From positions 1 through 64,000 of the forward strand of contig NZ_JACYTQ010000003.1 in the NCBI RefSeq assembly GCF_014841125.1: a stretch of 64,000 bases of DNA. The letters are read 5' to 3'. This DNA comes from Echinicola arenosa (lineage in GTDB: Bacteria > Bacteroidota > Bacteroidia > Cytophagales > Cyclobacteriaceae). Below, piece after piece: positions 55,852 to 64,000 of this stretch. The translations under genes were made by a program, and so were the position numbers. How positions within the stretch are numbered: position 1 is the first letter of the stretch; every line of letters begins with the position of its first letter. The notes under the pieces were generated by a model, which saw only the letters and a program-made list of their open reading frames with translations, did not search any database and was not told the DNA's origin.

Positions 55852-55882
55852 AAAAAGGGAATCCAAAAGGGTTTCCCTTTTT
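55852..55882 (+). terminator. Intra-operon terminator after the SusD gene
   Basis: AAAAAGGGAA and TTTCCCTTTTT form a stem, extended by two G-C pairs around a loop, with a T-run. It lies between the SusD gene (stop 55840) and the GH30 gene (start 55916) and may set a higher level of SusCD than of the enzymes. Confidence 0.7.
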
Positions 55883-55915
55883 ATAATATTATCTTAATGA
55901 AGAAAAGATTGTAAC

Positions 55916-57484
55916 GTGGGAAAATTGAAGAGAAGTTTTTATGCTTGGACAGGGTTACTTTGTTTAGTAGCGTTTTCTTGCAATTCAGAAAGAAAGGAAA
56001 AACAGCCTGACGAAGTGCATGAACAGGTCACCCAGGTCAACGCACTAACCAGTACAAGCTATCAGACCATAGAACACTTTGGGGCTTCAGATGCTTGGTC
56101 TTGTCAGTTTGTAGGTTTATGGCCCGAGCAGAAGAAAAGGGCAATTGCTGAGTTGCTGTTCAGCCAACAGAATGATTCAAATGGAAAGCCTGATGGAATT
56201 GGTTTGTCCCTATGGCGCTTTAATATTGGTGCAGGAAGTGCTGAGCAGGGAGAACAAAGTGGAATCAATGATGAATGGAGAAGGGCGGAATCTTTCTTGA
56301 ACAGCGATGGAACGTATGATTGGGATAAGCAAGCAGGTCAAGTTTGGTTTGCGCAGACAGCACAAGAGTTTGGAGTGGAGAAACTATTGGTGTTTCCTAA
56401 TAGCCCTCCAGTATCCATGACCAGAACAGGAAAAGCCTATGCTGAAAATGGCCAGTCCAATTTGTCCTTTGAGAAATACGATGCATTTGGAGTCTATTTA
56501 GCCCAAGTCATCAAAGGCCTACAAAGTAAAGGACTAGAGGTGGATTATATCAGTCCTGTCAATGAACCTCAATGGGATTGGTCTGATGGAGGTCAAGAAG
56601 GCACTCCTTATTGGAACAATGAAATTTCAGGAATAGTGAAGGCTTTGGATAAAGCACTGACGGCTGAGGGTATGGATACCAAAATTGATATTGCTGAAGC
56701 AGGCAAAATTAATTACCTGTACGAGCAAGCGGATAAAGAGGGTAGAGGCAATCAAATTACGGATTTCTTTAATGAGTCATCTAATAATTACATTGGTGAT
56801 TTAACCCACGTGGGAAATGCCATTTCTGCCCATAGTTATTTTACCACTTCTCCTCATGAGGCAGCTGTGAAGCGAAGAGCTCAAGTCAAATCTGCTATGA
56901 ATTCTCTGGAGGGGAGAAATTTTTGGATGAGTGAATACTGCATTTTAGGTGACAATGCTGGAGAGATCAATGGTTCAGGTAGGGATTTGGGAATTGACCC
57001 AGCACTCTATATGGCCAGGGTAATTCATAATGACCTCACCGTAGCTCAGGCCACAGCATGGCACTGGTGGCTGGGAGTCTCTCCTTATGACTATAAAGAT
57101 GGTCTGGTGTATATTGATTATCAGAAAGCAGATGGCAACTATTACGAAAGTAAAATGCTATGGGCTCTTGGTAATTATAGCCGATTTATAAGGCCTGGAT
57201 ATAAGCGCGTAGGAGTGACCATAGATGGCAAAGAAGGTCAATCCCCAGAACTTTTGGTATCTGCTTATCAGCATCCCGAAGGAGAAGATGTGGTTTATGT
57301 AATGATCAATTCAGCCAATAAGGAAGTAGAAGTAAATTTATCATTGGATGGATCTGAAATTTCTAATACCACCTTATACCTTACCAGCAAAGACAAGGAT
57401 TTGACCCCAGTAGATCAAGTCGATAATAGCTCAGCGCTTATTATCCCCGCTAGGTCAATCCTCACAGTGATTACAAAACCATAA
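55916..57484 (+). CDS. GH30-family glycoside hydrolase, PUL-encoded lipoprotein
   Basis: A 522-residue clan GH-A enzyme. It starts with GTG; no in-frame ATG precedes the signal peptide, and AGAAAAG lies upstream. The lipoprotein signal is LLCLVAFSCNS. The barrel opens IEHFGASDAWSCQFVGLWP and contains LSLWRFNIGAG. The acid/base is Glu217 (SPVNEPQWDW) and the nucleophile Glu340 (WMSEYC), both in the expected places. A C-terminal beta-sandwich follows (about 440-522). The subfamily cannot be fixed by eye; GH30 members with this opening include endo-beta-1,6-galactanases. With the adjacent GH2 this hints at a galactan-type target. Confidence 0.88.
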   Translation: MGKLKRSFYAWTGLLCLVAFSCNSERKEKQPDEVHEQVTQVNALTSTSYQTIEHFGASDAWSCQFVGLWPEQKKRAIAELLFSQQNDSNGKPDGIGLSLWRFNIGAGSAEQGEQSGINDEWRRAESFLNSDGTYDWDKQAGQVWFAQTAQEFGVEKLLVFPNSPPVSMTRTGKAYAENGQSNLSFEKYDAFGVYLAQVIKGLQSKGLEVDYISPVNEPQWDWSDGGQEGTPYWNNEISGIVKALDKALTAEGMDTKIDIAEAGKINYLYEQADKEGRGNQITDFFNESSNNYIGDLTHVGNAISAHSYFTTSPHEAAVKRRAQVKSAMNSLEGRNFWMSEYCILGDNAGEINGSGRDLGIDPALYMARVIHNDLTVAQATAWHWWLGVSPYDYKDGLVYIDYQKADGNYYESKMLWALGNYSRFIRPGYKRVGVTIDGKEGQSPELLVSAYQHPEGEDVVYVMINSANKEVEVNLSLDGSEISNTTLYLTSKDKDLTPVDQVDNSSALIIPARSILTVITKP

Positions 57485-57500
57485 AATTCCAATATAAACC

Positions 57501-59909
57501 GTGATAACCTATACTAAAATTTTAACCTTTTTATGTGGGCTGATGCTTTTGTGCATAAGCCATCAGATGTTTGGACAGGAACAGGGCAAAACGCTATTTA
57601 ATGAGCACTGGCAATTTATCAAAGCTGATGAAATTACTTCTTTGGAAGACTTAAGATCAACAGAAAACCTTGATTGGAGAGCCATAACCTTACCGCATGA
57701 TTGGTCAGTGGAAGGTCCATTTAGTCCTGAATGGGCAAGTGGTACAGGTTTTTTGCCTGGTGGGGTAGGTTGGTACAAAAAGCAGTTCGATCTTATAGAT
57801 TGGGATAACTCTAAGGAATATCAACTGTATTTTGATGGGGTTTATAAGAACAGTGAAGTATGGATCAATGGACATTATTTGGGAAAGCGTCCCAATGGGT
57901 TTATTGCATTTTATTATGAAATAGGAAAATACCTCAATGCAGAAAAAAATGAGGTGATTGTAAAGGTGGATCATCGTCAATATGCAGATTCAAGGTATTA
58001 TACTGGTTCAGGGATTTATAGAAATGTATACTTGATCACCAAAGAACCAGTACATTTCAAAACTTGGGGAGTTTTCTTTAGTACTCCTGAGATAAATAAT
58101 GATCAAGCACTGGCGAAAGTAGAGGTTGAAATCATAAATACTTTCGATAGAACCTCAAATGTAAGCATCAAAGCCCGTTTATTAGATGGTTCAAGTGAAG
58201 TGGCAAATAGTGAATTAGTCTCTTTTGTACCTTCAAAAGGTAAAAATCATGAGACCCTGTATATGTCAGTGGAGCAACCCAACTTATGGTCACCAGACTC
58301 TCCTCAGTTGTACCAACTTGAAGTAAGTTTGTGGACCGATGGCGAACAAGTGGATAGTTATATTGATCAGGTAGGTTTTAGAAGCATTCGTTTTGATGCC
58401 AATGAAGGGTTTTTTCTCAACGGGGAAAACATGTTGATCAAGGGAGTTTGCATTCACCATGATGCAGGATCCTTTGGAGCTGCTGTTCCCAAAGAGGTAT
58501 GGGCCAAGCGCTTGGAAACGTTAAAGGATTTGGGGTGTAATGCCATTAGGATGAGCCATTATCCGCATCAGGACTATTTGTATGACTTATGTGATGAAAT
58601 GGGCTTCTTGGTTCAGGATGAAGCTTTTGATGAATGGGAGAGAGGAAAGAATAAATGGATTGAAGGTTGGAATGTGGGAACGCCTGGCAATGATGGGTCC
58701 TACGATGCTTTTGCGGAGTGGGGACACCAAGACGTTAAAGATATGGTCCTTCGCTCAAGAAACCATCCTTCCATATTTATGTGGAGTATTGGCAATGAGA
58801 TAGATTACCCGAATGATCCTTACAGCCACCCAGTATTGGATGAGGGAAGAAATCCCCAAATATATGGAAGAGGTTATCAGAAAGATAATCCAGCTGCATC
58901 TCAACTGGGGCCATTGGCAGAAGGTTTAGTGGCCGCTGTTAAAACGGTAGATACATCCCGTCCTGTAACTGCAGCATTAGCAGGGGTAACCATGTCCAAT
59001 CACACCAGTTATCCTGAGGCCTTGGATATTGTAGGGTATAATTATCAAGAATATCGGTACCAAGAAGACCATAAAGCCTACCCTGATAGGGTAATTTATG
59101 GTAGTGAAAATGGAGACGCTTTGGAAGCTTGGCAGGCGGTTACTGAAAACAAACATATTGCTTCACAGTTTTTGTGGACAGCCTTTGACTTTTTAGGAGA
59201 GGCTCGGCCCTGGCCAGTTAGAAGTAGCGGAGCAGGCATCATTGATATGGCAGGCTATCCCAAGCCAGACTTCTATTTTAGAAAGAGTCTTTGGAACGAT
59301 ACTCCAATGGTTTATATCGGTATCACCAATAGTGAAGAGAATGTCAATCATAGAAGAAGAATCCAAGATACTTGGATTGGTGAGAAAGGGCAAGAGAAGT
59401 GGGTGGCCGTTTACGCCAATGTGGAAGAAGTAGAACTGATGCTAAATGATCGGTCATTGGGTAAAAAGAAAATCAATTATTCTTCTGAATCCATGCCCGG
59501 TTGGTCTGTTCCTTTTGAGGAAGGAACTCTGAAAGCAATAGCTTATAATGATGATAAGCAAGTAGCTTCTTATGCACTAAGCAGTCCTGGGAAGATCGAT
59601 CATATTGAAGCTACCATTTGTGAGGGATTAAAAGCTGATGAAAAAGATGTTGTTCACTTGGATATAGAGCTTAAAGATAAAGCTGGTAACAGAATTATTT
59701 CTGATGACAGGGAGATTCAAATAGACCTTGATGGACAGTTGAAATTACTTGGTTTAGAGAGTGGTGATTTGAGTAGTCACGAGGATTATCAAAGCAAGCA
59801 CAGAAAAACTTACCACGGAAGATTAAGAGCATATGTGAGGATAGATGGCGAAGGAGGAATTAAAATCAGCACAAAAGGGCTTAAACCAATTAAGGTAAAA
59901 ATGAAATAA
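57501..59909 (+). CDS. GH2 family glycoside hydrolase (beta-galactosidase-like)
   Basis: An 802-residue exported enzyme starting with GTG, then a signal peptide (LTFLCGLMLLCISHQMFGQ). Domain order is the classic GH2: jelly-roll (LPHDWSVEGPF, GGVGWYKKQF), Ig-like linker, TIM barrel with KGVCIHHDAGSFGAAV and RMSHYPHQDYLYDLCDEMGFLVQDE. Acid/base is Glu433 (SIGNEIDYP) and the nucleophile Glu536 (YGSENGD). A DUF4982-like and a further Ig-like domain form the C-terminus. It follows the GH30 gene by 16 bp, so both are on one transcript. The most probable activity is beta-galactosidase, although GH2 also includes glucuronidases and mannosidases. Confidence 0.93.
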   Translation: MITYTKILTFLCGLMLLCISHQMFGQEQGKTLFNEHWQFIKADEITSLEDLRSTENLDWRAITLPHDWSVEGPFSPEWASGTGFLPGGVGWYKKQFDLIDWDNSKEYQLYFDGVYKNSEVWINGHYLGKRPNGFIAFYYEIGKYLNAEKNEVIVKVDHRQYADSRYYTGSGIYRNVYLITKEPVHFKTWGVFFSTPEINNDQALAKVEVEIINTFDRTSNVSIKARLLDGSSEVANSELVSFVPSKGKNHETLYMSVEQPNLWSPDSPQLYQLEVSLWTDGEQVDSYIDQVGFRSIRFDANEGFFLNGENMLIKGVCIHHDAGSFGAAVPKEVWAKRLETLKDLGCNAIRMSHYPHQDYLYDLCDEMGFLVQDEAFDEWERGKNKWIEGWNVGTPGNDGSYDAFAEWGHQDVKDMVLRSRNHPSIFMWSIGNEIDYPNDPYSHPVLDEGRNPQIYGRGYQKDNPAASQLGPLAEGLVAAVKTVDTSRPVTAALAGVTMSNHTSYPEALDIVGYNYQEYRYQEDHKAYPDRVIYGSENGDALEAWQAVTENKHIASQFLWTAFDFLGEARPWPVRSSGAGIIDMAGYPKPDFYFRKSLWNDTPMVYIGITNSEENVNHRRRIQDTWIGEKGQEKWVAVYANVEEVELMLNDRSLGKKKINYSSESMPGWSVPFEEGTLKAIAYNDDKQVASYALSSPGKIDHIEATICEGLKADEKDVVHLDIELKDKAGNRIISDDREIQIDLDGQLKLLGLESGDLSSHEDYQSKHRKTYHGRLRAYVRIDGEGGIKISTKGLKPIKVKMK

Positions 59910-60256
59910 TTGTAAAAAGGGTTTGCTTAAAGAAGCTGCCAAGTTGAAAGCAGTTTTTATTGGATGAAGTTCAATATTCGGGTTAAAAAAGTGAAGTGAA
60001 TCTGGAATCTATTTATGTGAAAATTATTTTGTGATTACTTATTGTTTTGACTGTTAAGTAATTAATGGATTATAAGGGAAAGGTAAGTTTTATATATAAC
60101 TTGCCTTTCGTTTCTTTATAGGGTAGCTATTGTTGAAAATGCTACTTTATTTGTTTTATGTCCGTCTCTTACTTCCTAATCTACGATTAAGGTTTTCAAA
60201 ATATCGGGATTAGGAATCTAAATTGGACAAAAATTAATCTTAAAAAGTTAAATTTT
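59910..60256. other. 347-bp intergenic region after GH2
   Basis: AT-rich, with a hairpin at 60078-60109 that ends the GH2 transcript and otherwise no clear feature. The gene downstream presumably has its own promoter here. Confidence 0.4.
60078..60109 (+). terminator. Terminator downstream of the GH2 gene
   Basis: GAAAGGTAAGTT and AACTTGCCTTTC pair over 12 bp (one G-T pair) with a short loop, followed by GTTTCTTT. Confidence 0.6.
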
Positions 60257-61903
60257 ATGAGGTTGGGTAGTTTTGATAAAGTGTTGGTATTCAGTTTTTT
60301 GATTTTCGTTTGGTCATGTGAGGGTATGGCTCAAGTGGTTCACCGAGAACGACCAGAAAAATGGAACGAACTGGTTTTGGGCGGAAGATTTTTGGATCGT
60401 TTTGATAAGATATCTCCTATTGGAGAATTAGTAGATAGCGTTTGGGGAGCCGCGAATGTAATTCCTCGTTATATGGAAAACGGTATTGAAGATAAGGAGT
60501 GGTCTTATTGGGGAGGAAACATTGTTTATGGAAAAGATCAAAAGTATCATTTGTTTATATGCCGGTGGCCAGAGTCCTCTAGCAAAGGTCATATGGAATG
60601 GCCCAATTCAACAGTGGTACACGCGGTTTGTGACAATTCAGAAGGTCCTTTTGAAGTTGTAGAAGAGATAGGAAAAGGGCACAACCCAGAAATATTTCAA
60701 TTGCAGGATGGAAGGTTTATCATTTATGTAATTGACGGCTATTATATTTCAGAAAATTTAGGTGGTCCATGGGAATATGGTCAGTTTGAGTTTGATCCCC
60801 GTGACCGGCCTATTATAGAGGGACTATCCAATTTGTCTTTTGCAAGACGTGAGGATGGCTCTTATTTGATGGTTTGTAGGGGAGGAGGAATTTGGTTGAG
60901 TAAGGACGGACTTTCCTCTTATCAACAATTGACAAATGAAAGGGTTTACCCTCCTGTAGATGGTCGCTTCGAGGACCCTGTAATTTGGAAAGACCATATT
61001 CAATACCATATGATTGTCAATGACTGGCTTGGGAGAATAGCTTTTTATTTGAGGTCTAAGGATGGGGTTCATTGGAAGACTGATCCGGGAGAAGCTTATC
61101 AGCCTGGAATAACTGTCTATAAAGATGGTGTAGAAGAAGATTGGTTTAAATATGAGCGATTAAAGATTTTTCAAGATGGATTAGGGAGGGCTGTACAAGC
61201 CAATTTTGCTGTCATTGATACTTTAAAACATGAGGATAAACCTGGTGACAATCACAGCTCCAAGAATATTGGAATTCCTCTGACTGTAGGAAGGCAAATT
61301 GAGTTGTTGAACAAGAAGATTACAGAAAATACCCGTGAGATTTTAGTGATAGTAAAGGCTGAGCCAGGTTTTGATCCTAAAACTGATATGGACTTCAGTT
61401 CCTTGAGGTTTGGAGCGTCTGAGGTAATAAATTTTGGTGGTGGTAGTGTTTTGCTAGATACCAAAGAAAGAGGAGAAGATTTGATTTTGATTTTTGAGGC
61501 GGAGGGACATGCTTTTAATGAGGATAATTTTGCTGGGAAGCTATTGGGAAAAGATGCTCAAGGCAAGTTACTTTTTGGATATTCTAGATTGCCCTGGGTT
61601 AATTATTTAGAACCAATGTTATCAACAACCAGGCCTCGTCAAATTGATCAGGAAAATAAATGGGAGATAGAAGTCATGAACTTTGGTCAAGTAAGTTCCG
61701 AGAAAACCAGTCTAAAATTAGAGGTAAAGATAAAAGATGAGTGGCAGCTTTTTGGAGATGCACAGGTAAGGACACTTAATCCTTTTGAAAAGGAAACCGT
61801 GATTATAATGGGCAACAATGGAAAGTCCATAAAATTGGGAGACACCTGTAGGGTGGTTATTAACAACAATACCAAAAGTCAAGAGTTATTTGTAATGGAA
61901 TAG
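60257..61903 (+). CDS. Five-bladed beta-propeller protein, putative glycoside hydrolase (GH43/GH117-like)
   Basis: A 548-residue protein with an N-terminal lipoprotein-like signal (VFSFLIFVWSCEG). Residues about 60-340 show propeller blades: EWSYWGGNIVYGKDQKYHLFICRW, GKGHNPEIFQLQDGRFIIYVID, LSNLSFARREDGSYLMVCRG and GRFEDPVIWKDHIQYHMIVN. The Asp/Glu-rich, Trp-bearing blades resemble GH43, GH117 and related families. I cannot assign one family. The C-terminal 170 residues are beta-rich and include a region like an Ig-fold module. Its place next to the GH30/GH2 PUL suggests an oligosaccharide-processing role. It is separated from GH2 by 347 bp and a terminator, so it may be regulated independently. 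Confidence 0.7.
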   Translation: MRLGSFDKVLVFSFLIFVWSCEGMAQVVHRERPEKWNELVLGGRFLDRFDKISPIGELVDSVWGAANVIPRYMENGIEDKEWSYWGGNIVYGKDQKYHLFICRWPESSSKGHMEWPNSTVVHAVCDNSEGPFEVVEEIGKGHNPEIFQLQDGRFIIYVIDGYYISENLGGPWEYGQFEFDPRDRPIIEGLSNLSFARREDGSYLMVCRGGGIWLSKDGLSSYQQLTNERVYPPVDGRFEDPVIWKDHIQYHMIVNDWLGRIAFYLRSKDGVHWKTDPGEAYQPGITVYKDGVEEDWFKYERLKIFQDGLGRAVQANFAVIDTLKHEDKPGDNHSSKNIGIPLTVGRQIELLNKKITENTREILVIVKAEPGFDPKTDMDFSSLRFGASEVINFGGGSVLLDTKERGEDLILIFEAEGHAFNEDNFAGKLLGKDAQGKLLFGYSRLPWVNYLEPMLSTTRPRQIDQENKWEIEVMNFGQVSSEKTSLKLEVKIKDEWQLFGDAQVRTLNPFEKETVIIMGNNGKSIKLGDTCRVVINNNTKSQELFVME

Positions 61904-61962
61904 GTTAGTTTGGGTGTTTTGGAGTATTGCCTGTTTTTTGGTAGGCTAATTTGATAAGTAGA

Positions 61963-62220
61963 TTATTGTTCCATGCCAATATCGTTTAGGTCGCAGAAAG
62001 ATTTTATTCCTCTGTATTTTATCAGTATCTCTTCTAACTCTCCCTGGAATTGAATTTTTATAAAGTTTGTAGCATCAACTTTGGGAACGGCAGTGATTGG
62101 ATTTTCCAAAATACTTGCATCAAAAGCTTCGCAAAGCTGTTTGATTTTATTCAATCGGGATTTAACTCCTTTACTCTTGAAATTACTTTTAATAGTCAGT
62201 TTTAGTTCCATTTCTTCCAT
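61963..62220 (-). CDS. Small protein of unknown function
   Basis: An 85-residue frame, MEEMELKLTIKSNFKSKG at the start, with alternating hydrophobic/charged residues and a plausible alpha/beta pattern. No family is recognised. It converges with the propeller gene and has no clear promoter. It could be real or chance. Confidence 0.4.
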   Translation of the reverse strand: MEEMELKLTIKSNFKSKGVKSRLNKIKQLCEAFDASILENPITAVPKVDATNFIKIQFQGELEEILIKYRGIKSFCDLNDIGMEQ

Positions 62221-62590
62221 AACTGGTAAATGATTAAAAATTTACGATTTAACTACTTTTTATAGTTTTTTAATGTATTAAAAATGTATTTCGTATCAAA
62301 TATAATTGAAACAGTGATCCTTTCCAAATTGATGATTAAAAGCCTTATTACCATTTATAAATTTTAAAAAGGGTTGTTATTTGAAGTGTTTTTTTTATTC
62401 TATTTATCACTTTTGATCTATTTCTACGTCTAGTGGAATGGAGCCTGATTGCTAAAGTCAAAGAAATTATTAAACTAATGTTGGCATTTGTCTTATTGTA
62501 TTTCAAAAAAGTGAAGAATTGATAATAACCTTTATGGATCCGAAAAACCATCTAATTCCTTTAAGAAATTTAACTCCTGATTATAATTTA
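62221..62590. other. Intergenic region upstream of repeat copy B
   Basis: 370 bp of AT-rich DNA with no convincing gene; short ORFs on the minus strand here lack coding character. Confidence 0.4.
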
Positions 62591-62728
62591 ATCTGATTAT
62601 CCGCTATGATGCCAGTAACCAAACATCCTTTGCTCAAGTGGTCTGAAGACCGAAGCAGTTGATACCATAATCAAAAGGGTAGTTTCTACTCGCTTTTAAT
62701 CTTTACTGGTAAAATTGTGGATATACAT
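62591..62728 (-). repeat. Dispersed non-coding repeat, copy B (inverted relative to copy A)
   Basis: The reverse complement matches 36197-36350 (copy A) along its length, about 26 kb away and in opposite orientation. It has a gap of about 15 bases where copy A carries GCTTCAAATTTCTG. No ORF spans it. Function unknown. Confidence 0.8.
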
Positions 62729-62868
62729 ATAATTTAAATATTTAGGAAATATCATATAAAATAAAGCGGAAAGAGCTTTCATAAATACAAGGTCAGAAAA
62801 ATATTTGAGTGAGCAGAATAACTTTTATAAACTTGGTAGTTTTTAGTGCATTAAACCTATAACGAGGA

Positions 62869-62897
62869 TTGAGAAGCAATTTTTCTGTATAAATTTG
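62869..62897 (+). promoter_or_regulatory. Bacteroidota-type promoter for the second GH20 gene
   Basis: TTG (62869-62871), then 18 bases, then TAAATTTG (62890-62897), a good fit to the phylum consensus TTTG-N19-TAnnTTTG. Transcription would start about 18 bases before the TTG start codon. Confidence 0.4.
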
Positions 62898-62921
62898 TGG
62901 TTTCACATAACCTATTTGATT

Positions 62922-64000
62922 TTGAAGTATTTTCAAAAAGCCCTTATTGCCATCTGCATCCTTTCTGCCTGCAGCAAGCCAGAACCCATTGATTTTTCTA
63001 TTGTCCCTTATCCTAGTGAATTGAAAGTGGAGCAGGGGCAGTTTGAGCTGAGTCCAAATACACAACTTTTGTTACAGGATGAAGCAGCTTTTACTGAAGA
63101 AGTTGCATTTTTTCAATCCTTGATGAAGCAAATTTTGGGCTCGGAACTTTCTACCCAAAAAGGGGAGAATAGTATTGAAATCCGGAAATCAGCGGAGCAT
63201 TCAAACCCTGAGTCTTATAGTTTAGAAATAAGCTCGGACAAAATCATTCTGGAAGCGGGCCATGCTCAAGGGATTTTCTATGGAATGACCACATTGCGGC
63301 AGCTACTTCCGGCAACAGTGGAAAGTGGCAATTTATCAGACCAACTTTTGCTCCCGGCTTTGAGTATTCAAGACAGTCCAAAATACAAATGGCGGGCGAT
63401 GCATCTAGATGTATCCAGACATTTCTTTTCAATGGATTATCTCCATCGCTATGTAGATTTGCTTTCACTGTATAAACTGAATAAGCTTCATCTCCATCTC
63501 ACCGATGACCAAGGGTGGAGAATGGAAATCAAGCAGTACCCGGAGCTTACCGGGCAGGGCGCTTGGCGAGAATTCAACAAACATGACTCGATTTGCATTG
63601 ATCGCTCCAAAGAAGATGCTCGTTTTGCTTTGGATCCTAAACATATCAAAATGCATGGAGAAACACCGGTTTATGGAGGATATTACACACAGGATGAGCT
63701 AAGGGAATTTGTCGCTTATGCACAGTCAAAGCATGTGGAAATAGTGCCGGAGATCGATATGCCAGGTCATATGATGGCTGCGATTAAGGTTTACCCTGAG
63801 CTGACTTGTGGTACTCCAGGTTGGGGCAGGGTGTTTTCCACGCCATTATGCCCAGTGAAAGAGGAAGTTTACACCTTTGTGGAAAATGTGCTGACTGAAG
63901 TGATGGATGTTTTTCCTTCCCCGTACATTCATATTGGTGCCGATGAAGTGGACAAGGGCCGATGGGAGGAGTCTGCCGCTTGCCAGCAGTTTATGAAAGC
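62922..64000 (+). CDS. GH20 beta-N-acetylhexosaminidase, 3' end beyond the window
   Basis: An open frame of at least 359 residues running off the right edge. It begins with TTG; an in-frame stop lies 78 bases upstream and no ATG occurs between. A lipoprotein signal (LIAICILSACSK) confirms the start. The N-terminal GH20b domain (IVPYPSELKVEQGQFELS) precedes the barrel: YKWRAMHLDVSRHFF, HLHLTDDQGWRMEIKQYP, VPEIDMPGHMMAAIKVYP. The catalytic pair is Asp341-Glu342 (HIGADEVDKGRWEE). It is a different paralogue from the GH20 at 44898. Expected full length is about 550-760 residues. Confidence 0.93.
   Translation, partial: MKYFQKALIAICILSACSKPEPIDFSIVPYPSELKVEQGQFELSPNTQLLLQDEAAFTEEVAFFQSLMKQILGSELSTQKGENSIEIRKSAEHSNPESYSLEISSDKIILEAGHAQGIFYGMTTLRQLLPATVESGNLSDQLLLPALSIQDSPKYKWRAMHLDVSRHFFSMDYLHRYVDLLSLYKLNKLHLHLTDDQGWRMEIKQYPELTGQGAWREFNKHDSICIDRSKEDARFALDPKHIKMHGETPVYGGYYTQDELREFVAYAQSKHVEIVPEIDMPGHMMAAIKVYPELTCGTPGWGRVFSTPLCPVKEEVYTFVENVLTEVMDVFPSPYIHIGADEVDKGRWEESAACQQFMK

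Noticed and set aside
62348-62551. 67-codon minus-strand frame in the 62.2-62.9 kb gap
   Set aside because: Low-complexity composition, no family and no ribosome-binding signal.
1-64000. CRISPR arrays, tRNA/rRNA genes, insertion sequences or prophage
   Set aside because: I saw no spaced direct repeats of 25-40 bp, no cloverleaf or rRNA sequence and no transposase or phage protein. A tRNA and repeat scan would settle this.

Overview
The window looks like chromosome from a Bacteroidota bacterium, most likely Cytophagales/Cyclobacteriaceae (Echinicola, Algoriphagus or Cyclobacterium type). The evidence is a SusC/SusD pair next to a hybrid two-component system, GH127, GH30, GH2 and GH20 enzymes, AT-rich intergenic DNA, one TAnnTTTG-type promoter and a SusC with a carboxypeptidase-regulatory-like N-terminal domain. 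This placement comes from gene content only. I see no rRNA, tRNA, CRISPR array, transposase or phage genes.

Layout. 0.1-6.7 kb: a PqaA-type secreted hydrolase, a BlaI/BlaR1-like pair with its own operator, a subtilase with two P domains and a small membrane protein. 6.9-15.5 kb: a TPR/outer-membrane-barrel protein, a STAS protein, a DUF4184 membrane protein, and a signalling island made of an H-NOX haem sensor, a hybrid histidine kinase with an H-NOX-associated (HNOBA) domain, a single-domain response regulator and a sigma-54-dependent NtrC-type regulator. 15.8-24.0 kb: a tightly packed polysaccharide operon (GT2, ManC, a large GT-C-like membrane protein, two exported proteins, GT4, GtrA). 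24.0-28.0 kb: an orphan 1311-residue PAS-rich hybrid kinase. 28.3-32.2 kb: a decayed GH43 relic, a small membrane protein and a GH127 beta-L-arabinofuranosidase. 32.3-35.7 kb: a cation/proton antiporter, two unknowns and a dienelactone-hydrolase-like protein. 36.5-46.5 kb: an SLC5 symporter, an S9 peptidase, NagB, a DUF885 peptidase-like protein, two small exported proteins and a GH20 hexosaminidase. 46.7-61.9 kb: a polysaccharide utilisation locus (HTCS regulator, SusC, SusD, GH30, GH2, a beta-propeller protein). 62.9 kb to the edge: a second GH20, cut by the window end.

How the parts may work together. The H-NOX/HNOBA-kinase pair is the known arrangement for nitric-oxide sensing. Three sites with the same spacing, TTCC-N7-GGAA, lie upstream of the single-domain regulator, upstream of H-NOX, and between the NtrC-type regulator and the polysaccharide operon. 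A good sigma-54 promoter (GG-N10-GC) lies below the first. I infer a haem-gas-responsive, sigma-54-driven circuit that may control surface polysaccharide. This is the best candidate for a new system here.

Other structure: two inverted copies of a roughly 140-155 bp non-coding repeat about 26 kb apart, a six-unit 11-bp tandem array, a 46-bp perfect palindrome acting as terminator after the symporter, and a 270-bp antisense overlap between the STAS and DUF4184 genes.
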